From Chitinophaga pinensis (lineage in GTDB: Bacteria; Bacteroidota; Bacteroidia; Flavobacteriales_D; Crocinitomicaceae), in assembly GCA_945902745.1 (NCBI GenBank), contig CAMDNE010000025.1, forward strand, positions 1 to 37,721: a stretch of DNA of 37,721 bases, in the 5' to 3' direction. Within the stretch, counting starts at the first letter, position 1; every line of letters begins with the position of its first letter. This document shows positions 16,533-24,800 of the stretch, piece after piece. The position numbers and the translations under genes are program-made. The notes beneath the pieces were generated by a model. It worked only from the letters and a program-made list of their open reading frames with translations. It ran no database searches and was not told the DNA's origin.

Positions 16533-18278
16533 ATGTCTAAACTTAATGTTGACCAAAAAACTATAATGTTGCTTTTCTCCGATAAAAAATCGGATTTTCT
16601 AATACCAGATTATCAAAGACCTTATGCTTGGGAAGAAAGTCAATGTCAAACGCTTTGGGATGACATTTTTGCATTTGCTTTTCCAGATAATAATTACGAA
16701 AAATTTGAAAAAAACGAAGAATATTTTTTAGGTTCCATAGTAACTTTTGAAAATGAAAATAATAAAAAAGAAGTAATTGATGGCCAACAACGCTTAACAA
16801 CTTTGATGTTGTTATTGCGTGCATTTTATGCAAAATTTAATAATATGCAAGATGACAATTCTAAGAGCACACGTGATAGAATTGCACAATGTTTATGGAA
16901 AACAGATGAATTTGGCAAAGCAGATCTCAATGTACTAAAAATAGATTCAGAAGTAGCTACCGATAATGACAAAGATGAGTTTCTTGATATTTTGAAAACG
17001 GGTTTTGTAAGTAAAGATCAAAAAAGTAATTATGCAAAGAATTACATATTTTTTCAACAAAAAATCGATGATTTTTTGAGGGAGTTCCCATCTTACTTTG
17101 CTTACTTACCTGCTAGAATTCTTGGGAACTGTATTCTTTTACCTATTGAAGCAGAATCTCAAGATACGGCTTTAAGAATTTTTTCAACTTTAAATAATAG
17201 AGGTCTTCCATTATCAGATGCCGATATTTTCAAAGCACAGTTTTACAAGTATTACAGTACAAAAAATCAAAAAGATGATTTTATTGAAAAATGGAAAGAA
17301 CTTGAAGAAATCTCTGGAAAAATTTTTAGACCTTTAAATGGAATTCCAATGGATGAGCTTTTCACTAGGTATATGTATTTTATACGCTCAAAACAAGGCA
17401 TTAAATCTAGTACAACAGAAGCACTCCGAAAATTTTATGAAAAAGGAAAATATGCAATTCTTAAACAAGATGAAACTTTAACTAATCTTAAAATATTAGT
17501 AGATTTTTGGAATGATATTTACAATCAAAATTCCGAAAGATTTCAACCGAACATTTTGAGAAAGTTATTTATTTTAAATTACGCTCCAAATGGAATGTGG
17601 ACTTACTTTTTATCAGTGTATTTTTTACATAACAAAAATGCGAGTGACCAATTAGAAGAGAATAAACTTGATGATTTTTTAAATAAAATAATTGCTTTTG
17701 TTTGGGGATTTTCTTTTATTAATCCAGGTGTAAATGCATTGAGAACTCCTGTATATGCAGAAATGATTAACGTAGTTACAGATAAAGATGTGAATTTTGA
17801 TGAACATAAATTTGAAGAAAATACATTAAGGATTGCAATAAATAACTTTGAATTTAAGAATGGAAGACCAATAACAAGATCAATGTTAACTTGGTGGGCC
17901 TTTAATAATGACAATCAATTTATCTCAACACTCAACACAAATTTTGATATTGAACATATTTTTGCTCGAAAGCGTCAAGAGAACGACAAAACTTTAGTAA
18001 ACACCAAAAATTTAGAAGCTTTAGGTAATAAAGTACTATTAGAGGATAAAATAAATATTAGAGCAGCTGATTACCGTTTTAGTGATAAAATAAAGTATTA
18101 TGAAGGGTTTACCAACGACAAAGGACAACATAAAAAAGGTACAATTATATCAGAGCTTGTAAATTTAGCTTCAACTAATACTGATTTCACAGAACTTGAT
18201 ATAACAAAAAGAACAGAAGAAATTACAAACCAATTTATAAATTATTTAAAGGAAAACCAATTGATAAGACAGAATTGA
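16533..18278 (+). CDS. DUF262/DUF1524 protein, GmrSD-type modification-dependent (type IV) restriction enzyme
   Basis: A 581-residue single-chain homologue of GmrS plus GmrD, which cleave modified (for example glucosylated hydroxymethylcytosine) DNA. The N-terminal DUF262 domain has I-P-D-Y-Q-R-P-Y-A-W at 24-33 and the nucleotide-associated D-G-Q-Q-R-L-T-T at 83-90. The C-terminal DUF1524 nuclease domain has the His-Me finger core F-D-I-E-H-I-F (His475), then L-G-N-K-V-L-L and later N-I-R-A. Fused domains of this length are typical. It is monocistronic, with its own promoter and a gene-free spacer on each side, so it looks like a self-contained cassette. The target modification cannot be predicted. 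Confidence 0.92.
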   Translation: MSKLNVDQKTIMLLFSDKKSDFLIPDYQRPYAWEESQCQTLWDDIFAFAFPDNNYEKFEKNEEYFLGSIVTFENENNKKEVIDGQQRLTTLMLLLRAFYAKFNNMQDDNSKSTRDRIAQCLWKTDEFGKADLNVLKIDSEVATDNDKDEFLDILKTGFVSKDQKSNYAKNYIFFQQKIDDFLREFPSYFAYLPARILGNCILLPIEAESQDTALRIFSTLNNRGLPLSDADIFKAQFYKYYSTKNQKDDFIEKWKELEEISGKIFRPLNGIPMDELFTRYMYFIRSKQGIKSSTTEALRKFYEKGKYAILKQDETLTNLKILVDFWNDIYNQNSERFQPNILRKLFILNYAPNGMWTYFLSVYFLHNKNASDQLEENKLDDFLNKIIAFVWGFSFINPGVNALRTPVYAEMINVVTDKDVNFDEHKFEENTLRIAINNFEFKNGRPITRSMLTWWAFNNDNQFISTLNTNFDIEHIFARKRQENDKTLVNTKNLEALGNKVLLEDKINIRAADYRFSDKIKYYEGFTNDKGQHKKGTIISELVNLASTNTDFTELDITKRTEEITNQFINYLKENQLIRQN

Positions 18279-18780
18279 CAAGAACCACAATCACAATCAC
18301 AACCACAACACATAACAACACCTACCCAAAAGGCGGTTTTTCGTGTTCCAGAGGCAGTTTCGTGGGTAATCAAACTTAGTTTTTCAAATCAACATTTGTG
18401 GTAAAAATCGCCAACTGATTGTAGCTGCAAAACGTTAAATATTTATTTTTCTTTTAGACTTTGCAATGATTCAATTCTGAAAGAAGAATAAAAAATAAAA
18501 CAAATTTAGGTGCTTGCCTTTCGTTTATGCAAGGTCAAGCCCTACGGGTTTTACTAAAATAATCTCCACCCTTCGTCTTTATCTTCGATGTAATGATTTA
18601 TTTAACACCTCAAAATCTCACTTCCAATTAAGATTTTTTTAAATGTCGGGTAGTATTTTTTTAGCAAAAATCTTGCATTTACTCATTCAATCACCTTGAA
18701 GTGCGCTTTCTTTTTTTTCCTTTTTTCTTTTGGAAAAGTTCTGTTGCGGTGCGCTTTAAAAAAGAAACAGAACTATTTGA
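18279..18780. other. gene-free spacer after the DUF262 gene
   Basis: About 500 bp without an ORF of note. It begins with a CACAAC/CACAATC-rich stretch and AACACATAAC, then CAAAAGGCGGTTTTTCGTG and a GTTTCGTGGG block. Later pieces (CAAGGTCAAGCCCTACGGG) are GC-richer than the neighbourhood. I suspect a repeated cassette trailer but cannot test copy number. Confidence 0.4.
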
Positions 18781-18783
18781 AAC

Positions 18784-18807
18784 AAAAAAAGGGCGCGAAT
18801 TGCGCCC
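18784..18807 (-). terminator. terminator of the minus-strand MARQ cluster
   Basis: On the minus strand GGGCGC, loop AATTC and GCGCCC (18791-18807) are followed by seven T (18784-18790). It lies 22 bp after the last gene of the cluster. Confidence 0.85.
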
Positions 18808-18828
18808 CTTTAGTTTTTACTTATGAAA

Positions 18829-19050
18829 TTACTTGCAGTTGCCTGGTTTAGATTTCTCGCAAACTTCGGATGAAATAATCAACTTGATTGCGATTTTCTC
18901 AGCATCTCCAGTTTCATCTTGATCAACATCAATACTGATACGATTCACTTTACCTGATAACTCGGCCCCTGCCTTAAAACGTGGTCGTCTTGTTGCTTTT
19001 ACTTCAATATTCAAATCTTCATTGAAGCATGTTTTTGTTAGTGTGTCCAT
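18829..19050 (-). CDS. small conserved-type protein, unknown
   Basis: A 73-residue protein with alternating charged and beta-type segments (N-I-E-V-K-A-T-R-R-P-R-F-K-A-G, then I-K-L-I-I-S-S-E). Two cysteines lie near the C-terminus (V-C-E-K-S-K-P-G-N-C-K) and one near the start. No family recognised. It is the last of three minus-strand genes (MARQ, hydrophobic, this) before a strong terminator, and is probably co-transcribed with them. Confidence 0.7.
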   Translation of the reverse strand: MDTLTKTCFNEDLNIEVKATRRPRFKAGAELSGKVNRISIDVDQDETGDAEKIAIKLIISSEVCEKSKPGNCK

Positions 19051-19076
19051 TTTTAATTTTATTTGAACGTGAATAA

Positions 19077-19295
19077 TTACTTTTTTCCTTCCACAGCTGC
19101 TTGAGCAACTGCTGTTGCAACGGAACCCGCAACAATTAAATAACCTCCTAATGCAATCAAGCCCGCAGGAATTGCAACTGGTGCAGCTATCAGAACTCCT
19201 CCTGCAGCAACCAAACCCAATCCAATGTTTCGAAGGATTCTGAAAAACTTGGGAGTCGGTGATTTTAATCTTTCAATGAGTGTTAAATTTTCCAT
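19077..19295 (-). CDS. small hydrophobic membrane protein
   Basis: I start it at the ATG at 19293-19295 (72 residues, M-E-N-L-T-L-I-E-R-L-K); an upstream ATG at 19367 would overlap the stop region of the MARQ gene and adds an unlikely 24 residues. A basic N-terminal 25 residues are followed by two short hydrophobic, Gly/Ala-rich segments (I-G-L-G-L-V-A-A-G-G-V-L-I-A-A-P, then I-A-L-G-G-Y-L-I-V-A-G-S-V-A-T-A-V) which could form a membrane hairpin. Holin-like size, but no phage genes are near. Function unknown. Confidence 0.75.
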   Translation of the reverse strand: MENLTLIERLKSPTPKFFRILRNIGLGLVAAGGVLIAAPVAIPAGLIALGGYLIVAGSVATAVAQAAVEGKK

Positions 19296-19366
19296 TTTCT
19301 TTGTTTTGAAAATTGCGATAAGAGTCAATTGAACCCTTATTACAATTTGATTAATACTAGACTTCA

Positions 19367-20116
19367 TTATTGAGCTTCAATTACACGCAATGCGTTGTAA
19401 GCTCCATTCTTTAATGTGTATTGGTTACCATTTACAGCTTGGAAAAACTCAATTTTCAATAAATACAAATTTGTTCCAGCAACAGATGGAGCAGAACCAG
19501 GTGTTAAAATAACAGTTGACTGAATTGTATCAATCTGTAAATTCACAGGCACAGACATTTGAAGGTCCTTGTCACCATTTAAAAAGTCTACAGATGCAAA
19601 TCCTGCTGTTAATTGAACATGTGTTGCTCCTTGTGGGAAAACAATATCCATTTGTGGAACAAGGTCCGTTATTGTAATTTCTCCAGTGATTGTGTCAACA
19701 GTTGAAGGTTTAAATAGAATAGCACTCAATAACGCTTGTTTGTTAAATTCAAATCCTTTCAACGAAAGAACAGCATTAGGATCAACAATTCCGTCCGCAA
19801 CGTTTCTTGCACCACGAATACTTAATAAATCCATATTCTTAATGGCTGTCATCGTTTTCGTTAATCTAGAAACCACACGACCATCTGATGCATTCATTGA
19901 CATTGGACGAACAGTATCACGCATTAATTTCCCTGCTGTAGCAGAATTTGCAAATTCTTTATTGTTCTCACGTGTTCTTTCGAACGCTGGATCGTTTGCA
20001 ATTCTTTTTGCATCAACCGATGTTTTCATTCTTGCTAAGTCACCATCCTTAGTCTTGTAAAAAGATACGTTATCTAACGTTCCTTTAATTTTAATTAGTC
20101 CACTTTGACGTGCCAT
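19367..20116 (-). CDS. MARQ-family conserved Bacteroidota protein, complete
   Basis: A 249-residue protein of a family widespread in Bacteroidota, with no function known to me. The N-terminal 60 residues are strongly conserved (M-A-R-Q-S-G-L, F-Y-K-T-K-D-G-D-L-A-R, N-D-P-A-F-E-R-T-R-E-N-N). The middle has M-R-D-T-V-R-P and D-G-R-V-V-S-R-L-T. The C-terminal half is beta-rich and ends with Y-T-L-K-N-G-A-Y-N-A-L. No signal peptide. The stacked beta segments would suit a structural or particle-forming protein, but this is a guess. It heads a minus-strand cluster with the 72- and 73-residue genes. Divergent from it lie the promoter and RNA-like segment at 20342-20538. Confidence 0.88.
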   Translation of the reverse strand: MARQSGLIKIKGTLDNVSFYKTKDGDLARMKTSVDAKRIANDPAFERTRENNKEFANSATAGKLMRDTVRPMSMNASDGRVVSRLTKTMTAIKNMDLLSIRGARNVADGIVDPNAVLSLKGFEFNKQALLSAILFKPSTVDTITGEITITDLVPQMDIVFPQGATHVQLTAGFASVDFLNGDKDLQMSVPVNLQIDTIQSTVILTPGSAPSVAGTNLYLLKIEFFQAVNGNQYTLKNGAYNALRVIEAQ

Positions 20117-20341
20117 TTTATAATTTATTTAAAGAGAAAAACAGTATTCTCAATTAAAGAAACGACTTCTAAATGAGCTGGTTGTGCTTCATGATTCTGA
20201 TTACATCTTTTGCTTTACAATGCGCTTAAATCGTAGGAGATTGTATCTTCATTGGCCATGGATTACCCATAGATTACCCATAGATACTTTATTAAATTTC
20301 ATTTTTATTATTTTTGGATAGTCCCATTTCGATATTATTCC

Positions 20342-20349
20342 TATATTTG
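20342..20349 (+). promoter_or_regulatory. Bacteroidota-type promoter, TATATTTG
   Basis: Matches TAnnTTTG. Like the promoter at 394-401 it follows ATAGTCCC (20311-20318) and lies about 130 bp before the 20-bp repeat. CCCATAGATACTTTA also occurs upstream at both loci (about 320 and 20276). Confidence 0.5.
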
Positions 20350-20478
20350 TAGTGCATATCGATGCAAACTGTTCACTAATTGAATATAAAACATAATAAA
20401 CAAATCGTTGCCTATTCGTAGGACTTGCTTATTTGAAAGATATAAATGTTTGGCACACAGTGGTTTTAAGGGATTTAA

Positions 20479-20498
20479 GTTAGTCCCGTCCAGACCGC
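20479..20498 (+). repeat. 20-bp direct repeat, copy 2; candidate attachment site (right end)
   Basis: Identical to 529-548. With the integrase near the other copy, it would mark the right end of an element of about 19950 bp. The bases directly before (TTTAA here, AATTC there) and after (GAAAG here, TAGAT there) differ. Confidence 0.6.
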
Positions 20499-20515
20499 GA
20501 AAGTTAAAAGCATAA

Positions 20516-20538
20516 GCCTCCAATCGGAGGCTTTTTTT
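20516..20538 (+). terminator. intrinsic terminator
   Basis: GCCTCC (20516-20521) and GGAGGC (20526-20531) form a perfect stem with loop AATC, then seven T. Confidence 0.88.
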
Positions 20539-20771
20539 ATGCCCAAAAGTTCCGTTTCTCAAGGTTTATAAGTGTTTTCAAGGCTTTTCAAAAAATATTC
20601 TTGTGACTCATTCAATTGAGTTTGGCATGGTCAATATAAATTGAAATGAGTTGGCTTACTAACTATAATATCAATTCTTGGTTTTTTATTGTTTAACGAA
20701 AATAATACCTCAGTTTTAGTGACATATTAATTTATTTTTAATTATATTCAATCTCGAAAATTACTGTTAAA

Positions 20772-21407
20772 ATGGATTACGAAAAGGCATTGAGTATCTT
20801 GAAAATGGATTTTTATGTTGAATTCGAAGATGTAGAATTACAATATGAAAGCCAACGTTCTTGGACACAGAAATCATTTGATAATGCTTCAAATGAGTCA
20901 GTTAAAAAAACATATGGACAAAAACTTGAGGATTTAAAACTAGCATATGACTTTCTAAAGAGTAATAAAAACTCTTCTAAACCTAGAACTCTAAAAACGA
21001 CTAAAATTGTTGTTCCAAAATTTAAACTAAAACCCTTTCACAAGGTTATGTTATTTTGCGGTCTTATTATAATTCTTGGTTTTGGAATATATTACGGAAT
21101 AAAAAGTTATAAAGCAAGTCAACAAAGTAACATAGCAAAACAACATGTCGAAGAAGGCTTAATGATTTTTAATTCTGCAAAAATTAATAAGGATCATTCT
21201 TTATTTCAAAAGTCCATAGTTGAATTTCAAAAAGCGGAGGAATTGGGCTCTATTGATGGCCGATATTATCATGGCCTAGCGTTATTCAAGATAGGGCAAA
21301 AACCTGATGGTTTTCTTATGATGCAAAAGGCGGTATCTGATGGATTTAATGATAGCCTTGAGCTACAGTTTTTTGGGACCCTACAAACAGGATTAAATAA
21401 GCAGTAA
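20772..21407 (+). CDS. membrane protein with degenerate J-like N-terminus and TPR-like C-terminus
   Basis: A 211-residue protein. Residues 1-65 have the helix pattern of a J-domain (Y-E-K-A-L-S-I-L-K-M, then V-E-L-Q-Y-E-S, then L-E-D-L-K-L-A-Y-D-F-L-K) but lack the His-Pro-Asp triad, so it should not stimulate an Hsp70 in the classic way. A single membrane helix is at about 91-110 (V-M-L-F-C-G-L-I-I-I-L-G-F-G-I-Y-Y-G). Residues 120-205 form TPR/Sel1-like helices (H-V-E-E-G-L-M-I-F, then L-G-S-I-D-G-R-Y-Y-H-G-L-A-L-F-K). This is the same three-part plan as the array at 32786-37721, here with one J-like unit and no extra C-terminal module. No clear promoter seen. Confidence 0.75.
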   Translation: MDYEKALSILKMDFYVEFEDVELQYESQRSWTQKSFDNASNESVKKTYGQKLEDLKLAYDFLKSNKNSSKPRTLKTTKIVVPKFKLKPFHKVMLFCGLIIILGFGIYYGIKSYKASQQSNIAKQHVEEGLMIFNSAKINKDHSLFQKSIVEFQKAEELGSIDGRYYHGLALFKIGQKPDGFLMMQKAVSDGFNDSLELQFFGTLQTGLNKQ

Positions 21408-21517
21408 TAGAGAAAAAGATAGATAAATAAATCAATGATAAAGTTCTTGAGACTTCAATAGGATTTACAAAAATTGTCTCTTGAAATAATAATTAAAGCT
21501 TCTTTTTTTCTCATACA

Positions 21518-21536
21518 GGTATTATTGGTAAATACC
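21518..21536 (+). terminator. weak hairpin after the 20772 gene
   Basis: GGTATT (21518-21523) pairs with AATACC (21531-21536), followed by GATTTTT. The rest of the 306-bp spacer (21408-21713) is very AT-rich with no ORF and no clear promoter. Confidence 0.35.
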
Positions 21537-21713
21537 GATTTTTAAAAAAAAATCTAATAATTGACGGTTGATTTTAAAAGAAAAACAAGAGTCAAGTTTC
21601 ATCCAATTACAAACTTGTTAATAAAGAATTATTAAAAAATAGTATCGTGACATATTGATTCTTCAAAGAAATAAATTAAATTCAAAGAATAATAAAATTT
21701 AAACCATTTAATT

Positions 21714-23855
21714 ATGAGTTCTTCACCAGATTTATCGGGATCACAATCGGAGTTAAATCAATTAAACGATCAAGCTGAGGCAATAGTTTCTTCAATTGAA
21801 GCTCACAATCAAACAATTGAAGAAAACGTTCAAGAAGTGAATACCCTTTATACGCAAATCATTGCTCAAGGTGAAGAAATTAATGAATTACATCAAAATT
21901 CAATATTAATAAATGAGGAAGTAACGACAATTCAAAATGAAACTGTCTTAATGCAAAATTCTATCAATGATGCTTATACAGATATTCTAAATCTTCAACA
22001 GCAAGCTCAGGATGCGCTCAATGATATTCTTGAAATGCAGCAGAATATTGCGACCATTCTTGAAGAGACTCAGGCTCATGAACAAGCTGCGTTAACAGCT
22101 ATGACTGAAGCACAAAATCATGAGCAAGAAGCCTTAACGGCAATGACCGAAGCCCAAGCTCATGAACAGGAGGCTTTAACTGCGATGACCGATACACATG
22201 CACATGAGCAAGAAGCTTTAACTGCAATGACAAATACACAAGCCCATGAACAGGAGGCTTTAACAGCGATGACTGATACACATGCACATGAGCAAGAAGC
22301 TTTAACTGCAATGACAGATACACAAGCACATGAACAGGAAGCGTTAACTGCGATGACTGATGCACAAGCCCATGAACAAGAAGCATTAACTGCAATGACT
22401 GATACACAAGCACATGAACAGGAAGCTTTAACAGCGATGACTGATGCACAAGCCCATGAACAAGAAGCATTAACTGCGATGACTGATGCACAGGCACATG
22501 AACAAGAAGCATTAACTGCAATGACTGATGCACAAGCCCATGAACAAGAAGCTTTAACTGCAATGACTGATGCACAAGCCCATGAACAAGAAGCATTGAC
22601 TGCGATGACTGATGCACAAGCGCATGAACAGCTGGCATTAACTGCAATGACTGATGCACAAGCGCATGAACAGACCGCTGAAATTGCAATGACAGAAGCC
22701 CAAGGTCATGAACAAGCAGCGGAACACGCAATGCAAGCAGCTCAGTCAGCAGAGCAAGCAGCTCAACATGCAGCATCACAAGCTCAATCTCATGAAGCTA
22801 CGGCGTCGCATTCTGCTCACGCTGCTCAAGATTCCGCTAGCAAGGCGGCAGAGCATGCTTCAGATGCGGAAAGAGAAGCTAGGAATGCTCAGTCATCCGC
22901 AGAGGTAGCCGATAAATATAGAGTGGAAGCTGGGGAACAGGCACGTGCTGCCGCGGCTCATGCTGAAGCAGCCGAAACATCCATGAAAGAAGCACAAGCT
23001 CATGAGCAAGCAGCAGAGACTGCAATGACTGATGCACAAGCTCATGAGAAAGCAGCTGAGACAGCTATGACTGACGCACAAGCCCACGAGCAAGCTGCTA
23101 ATGAGGCAATGCAAAATATTCAAGCGAATGAGCAAGCTGCTGAAAAGGCAATGATAAATGCTCAATCTCATGAAGAAGCTGCGCAACAAGCAATGGAACA
23201 AATGCAGTCCCACGAGCAAATTGCTAATGATATGATGACGCAAACCCAAAGCCATGAGCAAGCAGCTGATCTTGCAATGAACGAAGCGCAAGCGCATGAG
23301 CAAGCAGCGGCTGGCATTCTTCAAAATATACAATTCAATGAACAAGCTGCAGCGGATTCCATGGCACTTTGTCACGAGCACAGTGAAACGGCTCTGACAT
23401 CTGCAGAAACTGCACAATCAGCTGCGGAAGAAGCTACAACTTCACTTGGTGACATTAACAATGTATCAACGGAAGTGCAATCTGCACTTGGCGAAATCAA
23501 TAGTTCTGTTTCTCAAATGGCTAGTGAAACAGAAGGGGTTGTCGAAATGAAAAAGGCGGTGGAAGAAGCAAAAACAAATGCAGAAGAATTTTCAAAACTA
23601 GCAGAAGAACAGGCAAAACTAGCTGAAGAGTTCAGCACGTCAGCAGAGGATTCATCGAAAACTGCGGAAGATCAAATGAAAATTGCAGAAGATTCCGCAA
23701 TAGAAGCAGAAAGTCAAATGAAAAAGGCAGAAGAATCAGCCGATACAGCAGAAAGTGCTGCCGATAGAGCAGAAAGTGCCGCTGATAGAGCAGAAAGTTC
23801 AGCTTCTAGAAGTAGCAGCAGCAGTAGTGATTCTTCAAGTGATCATGAATGGTAA
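21714..23855 (+). CDS. long repeat protein built on a 14-residue HEQEALTAMTDAQA unit
   Basis: A 713-residue, Ala/Glu/Gln-rich, almost wholly helical protein with no signal peptide. Residues 1-120 are an ordinary coiled coil. Residues 122-345 hold 16 tandem 14-residue units (H-E-Q-E-A-L-T-A-M-T-D-A-Q-A), nearly identical in units 2-13. A more variable linker (345-425) follows, then about nine diverged units of the same length, then a coiled coil and a Ser-rich tail ending D-H-E-W. Fourteen residues is two heptads, so a long continuous coiled-coil rod is likely. A His opens most units, giving a regular line of histidines along the rod. One Cys is at about 549. Function unknown; a fibre, spacer or scaffold is the best structural guess. 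It lies 306 bp after the J-like gene on the same strand. Confidence 0.85.
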   Translation: MSSSPDLSGSQSELNQLNDQAEAIVSSIEAHNQTIEENVQEVNTLYTQIIAQGEEINELHQNSILINEEVTTIQNETVLMQNSINDAYTDILNLQQQAQDALNDILEMQQNIATILEETQAHEQAALTAMTEAQNHEQEALTAMTEAQAHEQEALTAMTDTHAHEQEALTAMTNTQAHEQEALTAMTDTHAHEQEALTAMTDTQAHEQEALTAMTDAQAHEQEALTAMTDTQAHEQEALTAMTDAQAHEQEALTAMTDAQAHEQEALTAMTDAQAHEQEALTAMTDAQAHEQEALTAMTDAQAHEQLALTAMTDAQAHEQTAEIAMTEAQGHEQAAEHAMQAAQSAEQAAQHAASQAQSHEATASHSAHAAQDSASKAAEHASDAEREARNAQSSAEVADKYRVEAGEQARAAAAHAEAAETSMKEAQAHEQAAETAMTDAQAHEKAAETAMTDAQAHEQAANEAMQNIQANEQAAEKAMINAQSHEEAAQQAMEQMQSHEQIANDMMTQTQSHEQAADLAMNEAQAHEQAAAGILQNIQFNEQAAADSMALCHEHSETALTSAETAQSAAEEATTSLGDINNVSTEVQSALGEINSSVSQMASETEGVVEMKKAVEEAKTNAEEFSKLAEEQAKLAEEFSTSAEDSSKTAEDQMKIAEDSAIEAESQMKKAEESADTAESAADRAESAADRAESSASRSSSSSSDSSSDHEW
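22077..22748 (+). repeat. 16 tandem 42-bp coding repeats
   Basis: Units of 42 bp start with CATGA(A/G)CA and code for the 14-residue repeat. Differences are mostly silent or between D-T-H, D-T-Q and D-A-Q at positions 11-13, a sign of unit-to-unit homogenisation. Copy number is likely to vary between strains. Confidence 0.9.
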
Positions 23856-24163
23856 TTAATTTAAGAATATAAATTGAACTAGGCAATGTACTATGATAAA
23901 CTGGCTATATTGTTTTTCAATTTTATAAGATTGATTTCAATTCCTTATAATTATTCTCATCAATTATAAAGCGAGTAGATACCATATTTCTAAAAATGAG
24001 GTTACCAATGTTATTATAACCATCATCTTCAGTATGTGCTTATAAATTACACACTGTTACAAGCTTAAAATAGCACTTTCCTCTTCTATTGATTATGAGA
24101 TACGTTGCAACAATTCATTCAAATTGACTAAAACTTGCTTAATGTATTTTTTCTTGAAATGGG
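23856..24163. other. spacer between convergent genes
   Basis: 308 bp, AT-rich, no ORF of note and no clear terminator hairpin with a T run that I could find. Confidence 0.5.
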
Positions 24164-24781
24164 TTAACTGATATTCTGATTTAATTTCGTGATGTTATCG
24201 TGGATCTTCGCTAATAAATCTGAAAAAATGAGTTCTGAATTGTTTCCTGACCCACTTTGTCCATTTTCAGAAGGCACCAAGTTCTCTTTTGGAAAAACAG
24301 GATTATTATTGAAAAATTCTTCTGCTGTTTGCCCGTTCGTTTCATTTTTCCAATCTTCTATACTTGGATAAACCATTGGATTCTCTGGGTTCAAGGTGTG
24401 GTGATAATCCAAGACATAAGTCTCACCGTCTTTTGTTGTAATAACTGTTGCAGTATGACTTACCTTTCCAATAATTGGAATGTCTCTTTCTCTATCTGCA
24501 GTTGAAGTACTTGCAATATTACTAAACGCAGGATTCTTAAGTTTGATTTGTTCCCGAACTACTTTTGCGGTTGAGTTAGAAATACCAACACAAACTCGAG
24601 CAGCTACTTCTGGTTCGCTTGGATCCAAGCCTTGAAAGATATACCCGAAATTTCGGGCGCTACCTGCCATACCCCAACTATCTGGTAATATATTATCCAT
24701 AGGACCATCTAAAAGATCAAGGATTCTTGGGTCATTATTAATTAGGTCAATAATTGATTTTAAATCAGTTGGATTAGGCAT
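24164..24781 (-). CDS. unknown protein co-transcribed with the 9-residue repeat gene; papain-like fold possible
   Basis: A 205-residue protein without signal peptide. Residues 100-130 (G-K-V-S-H-T-A-T-V-I-T-T-K-D-G-E-T-Y-V-L-D-Y-H) have the look of the His and Asp strands of papain-like cysteine peptidases or deamidases found in polymorphic toxins. The order Cys64, His109, Asp125 fits a Cys-His-Asp triad, but the Cys context (A-A-R-V-C-V-G) is not diagnostic. The C-terminal 60 residues are low-complexity, with S-G-S-G-N-N. The start is 19 bp after the stop of the giant repeat gene, so they form an operon and may act together. Enzyme function is a hypothesis only. Confidence 0.7.
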   Translation of the reverse strand: MPNPTDLKSIIDLINNDPRILDLLDGPMDNILPDSWGMAGSARNFGYIFQGLDPSEPEVAARVCVGISNSTAKVVREQIKLKNPAFSNIASTSTADRERDIPIIGKVSHTATVITTKDGETYVLDYHHTLNPENPMVYPSIEDWKNETNGQTAEEFFNNNPVFPKENLVPSENGQSGSGNNSELIFSDLLAKIHDNITKLNQNIS

Positions 24782-24800
24782 GAGATATAAATTTAGTTAG

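Larger units (their letters stand above)
20357..20538 (+). ncRNA. candidate small RNA of about 180 nt, copy 2
   Basis: Same layout as 408-606: promoter, GCAA-NNN-GTTCA-N-TAA block, AGATATA, GTGGTT, exact 20-mer, then an intrinsic terminator. A minus-strand frame here (20341-20562) has no protein features. Conservation of layout with low overall identity is what one expects of a structured RNA or of a recombination region. Not an RNA family I recognise. Confidence 0.35.

Noticed and set aside
22077-22748. Regular 42-bp repeats as a CRISPR array
   Set aside because: Units are contiguous without unique spacers and are in frame within one long coding region.
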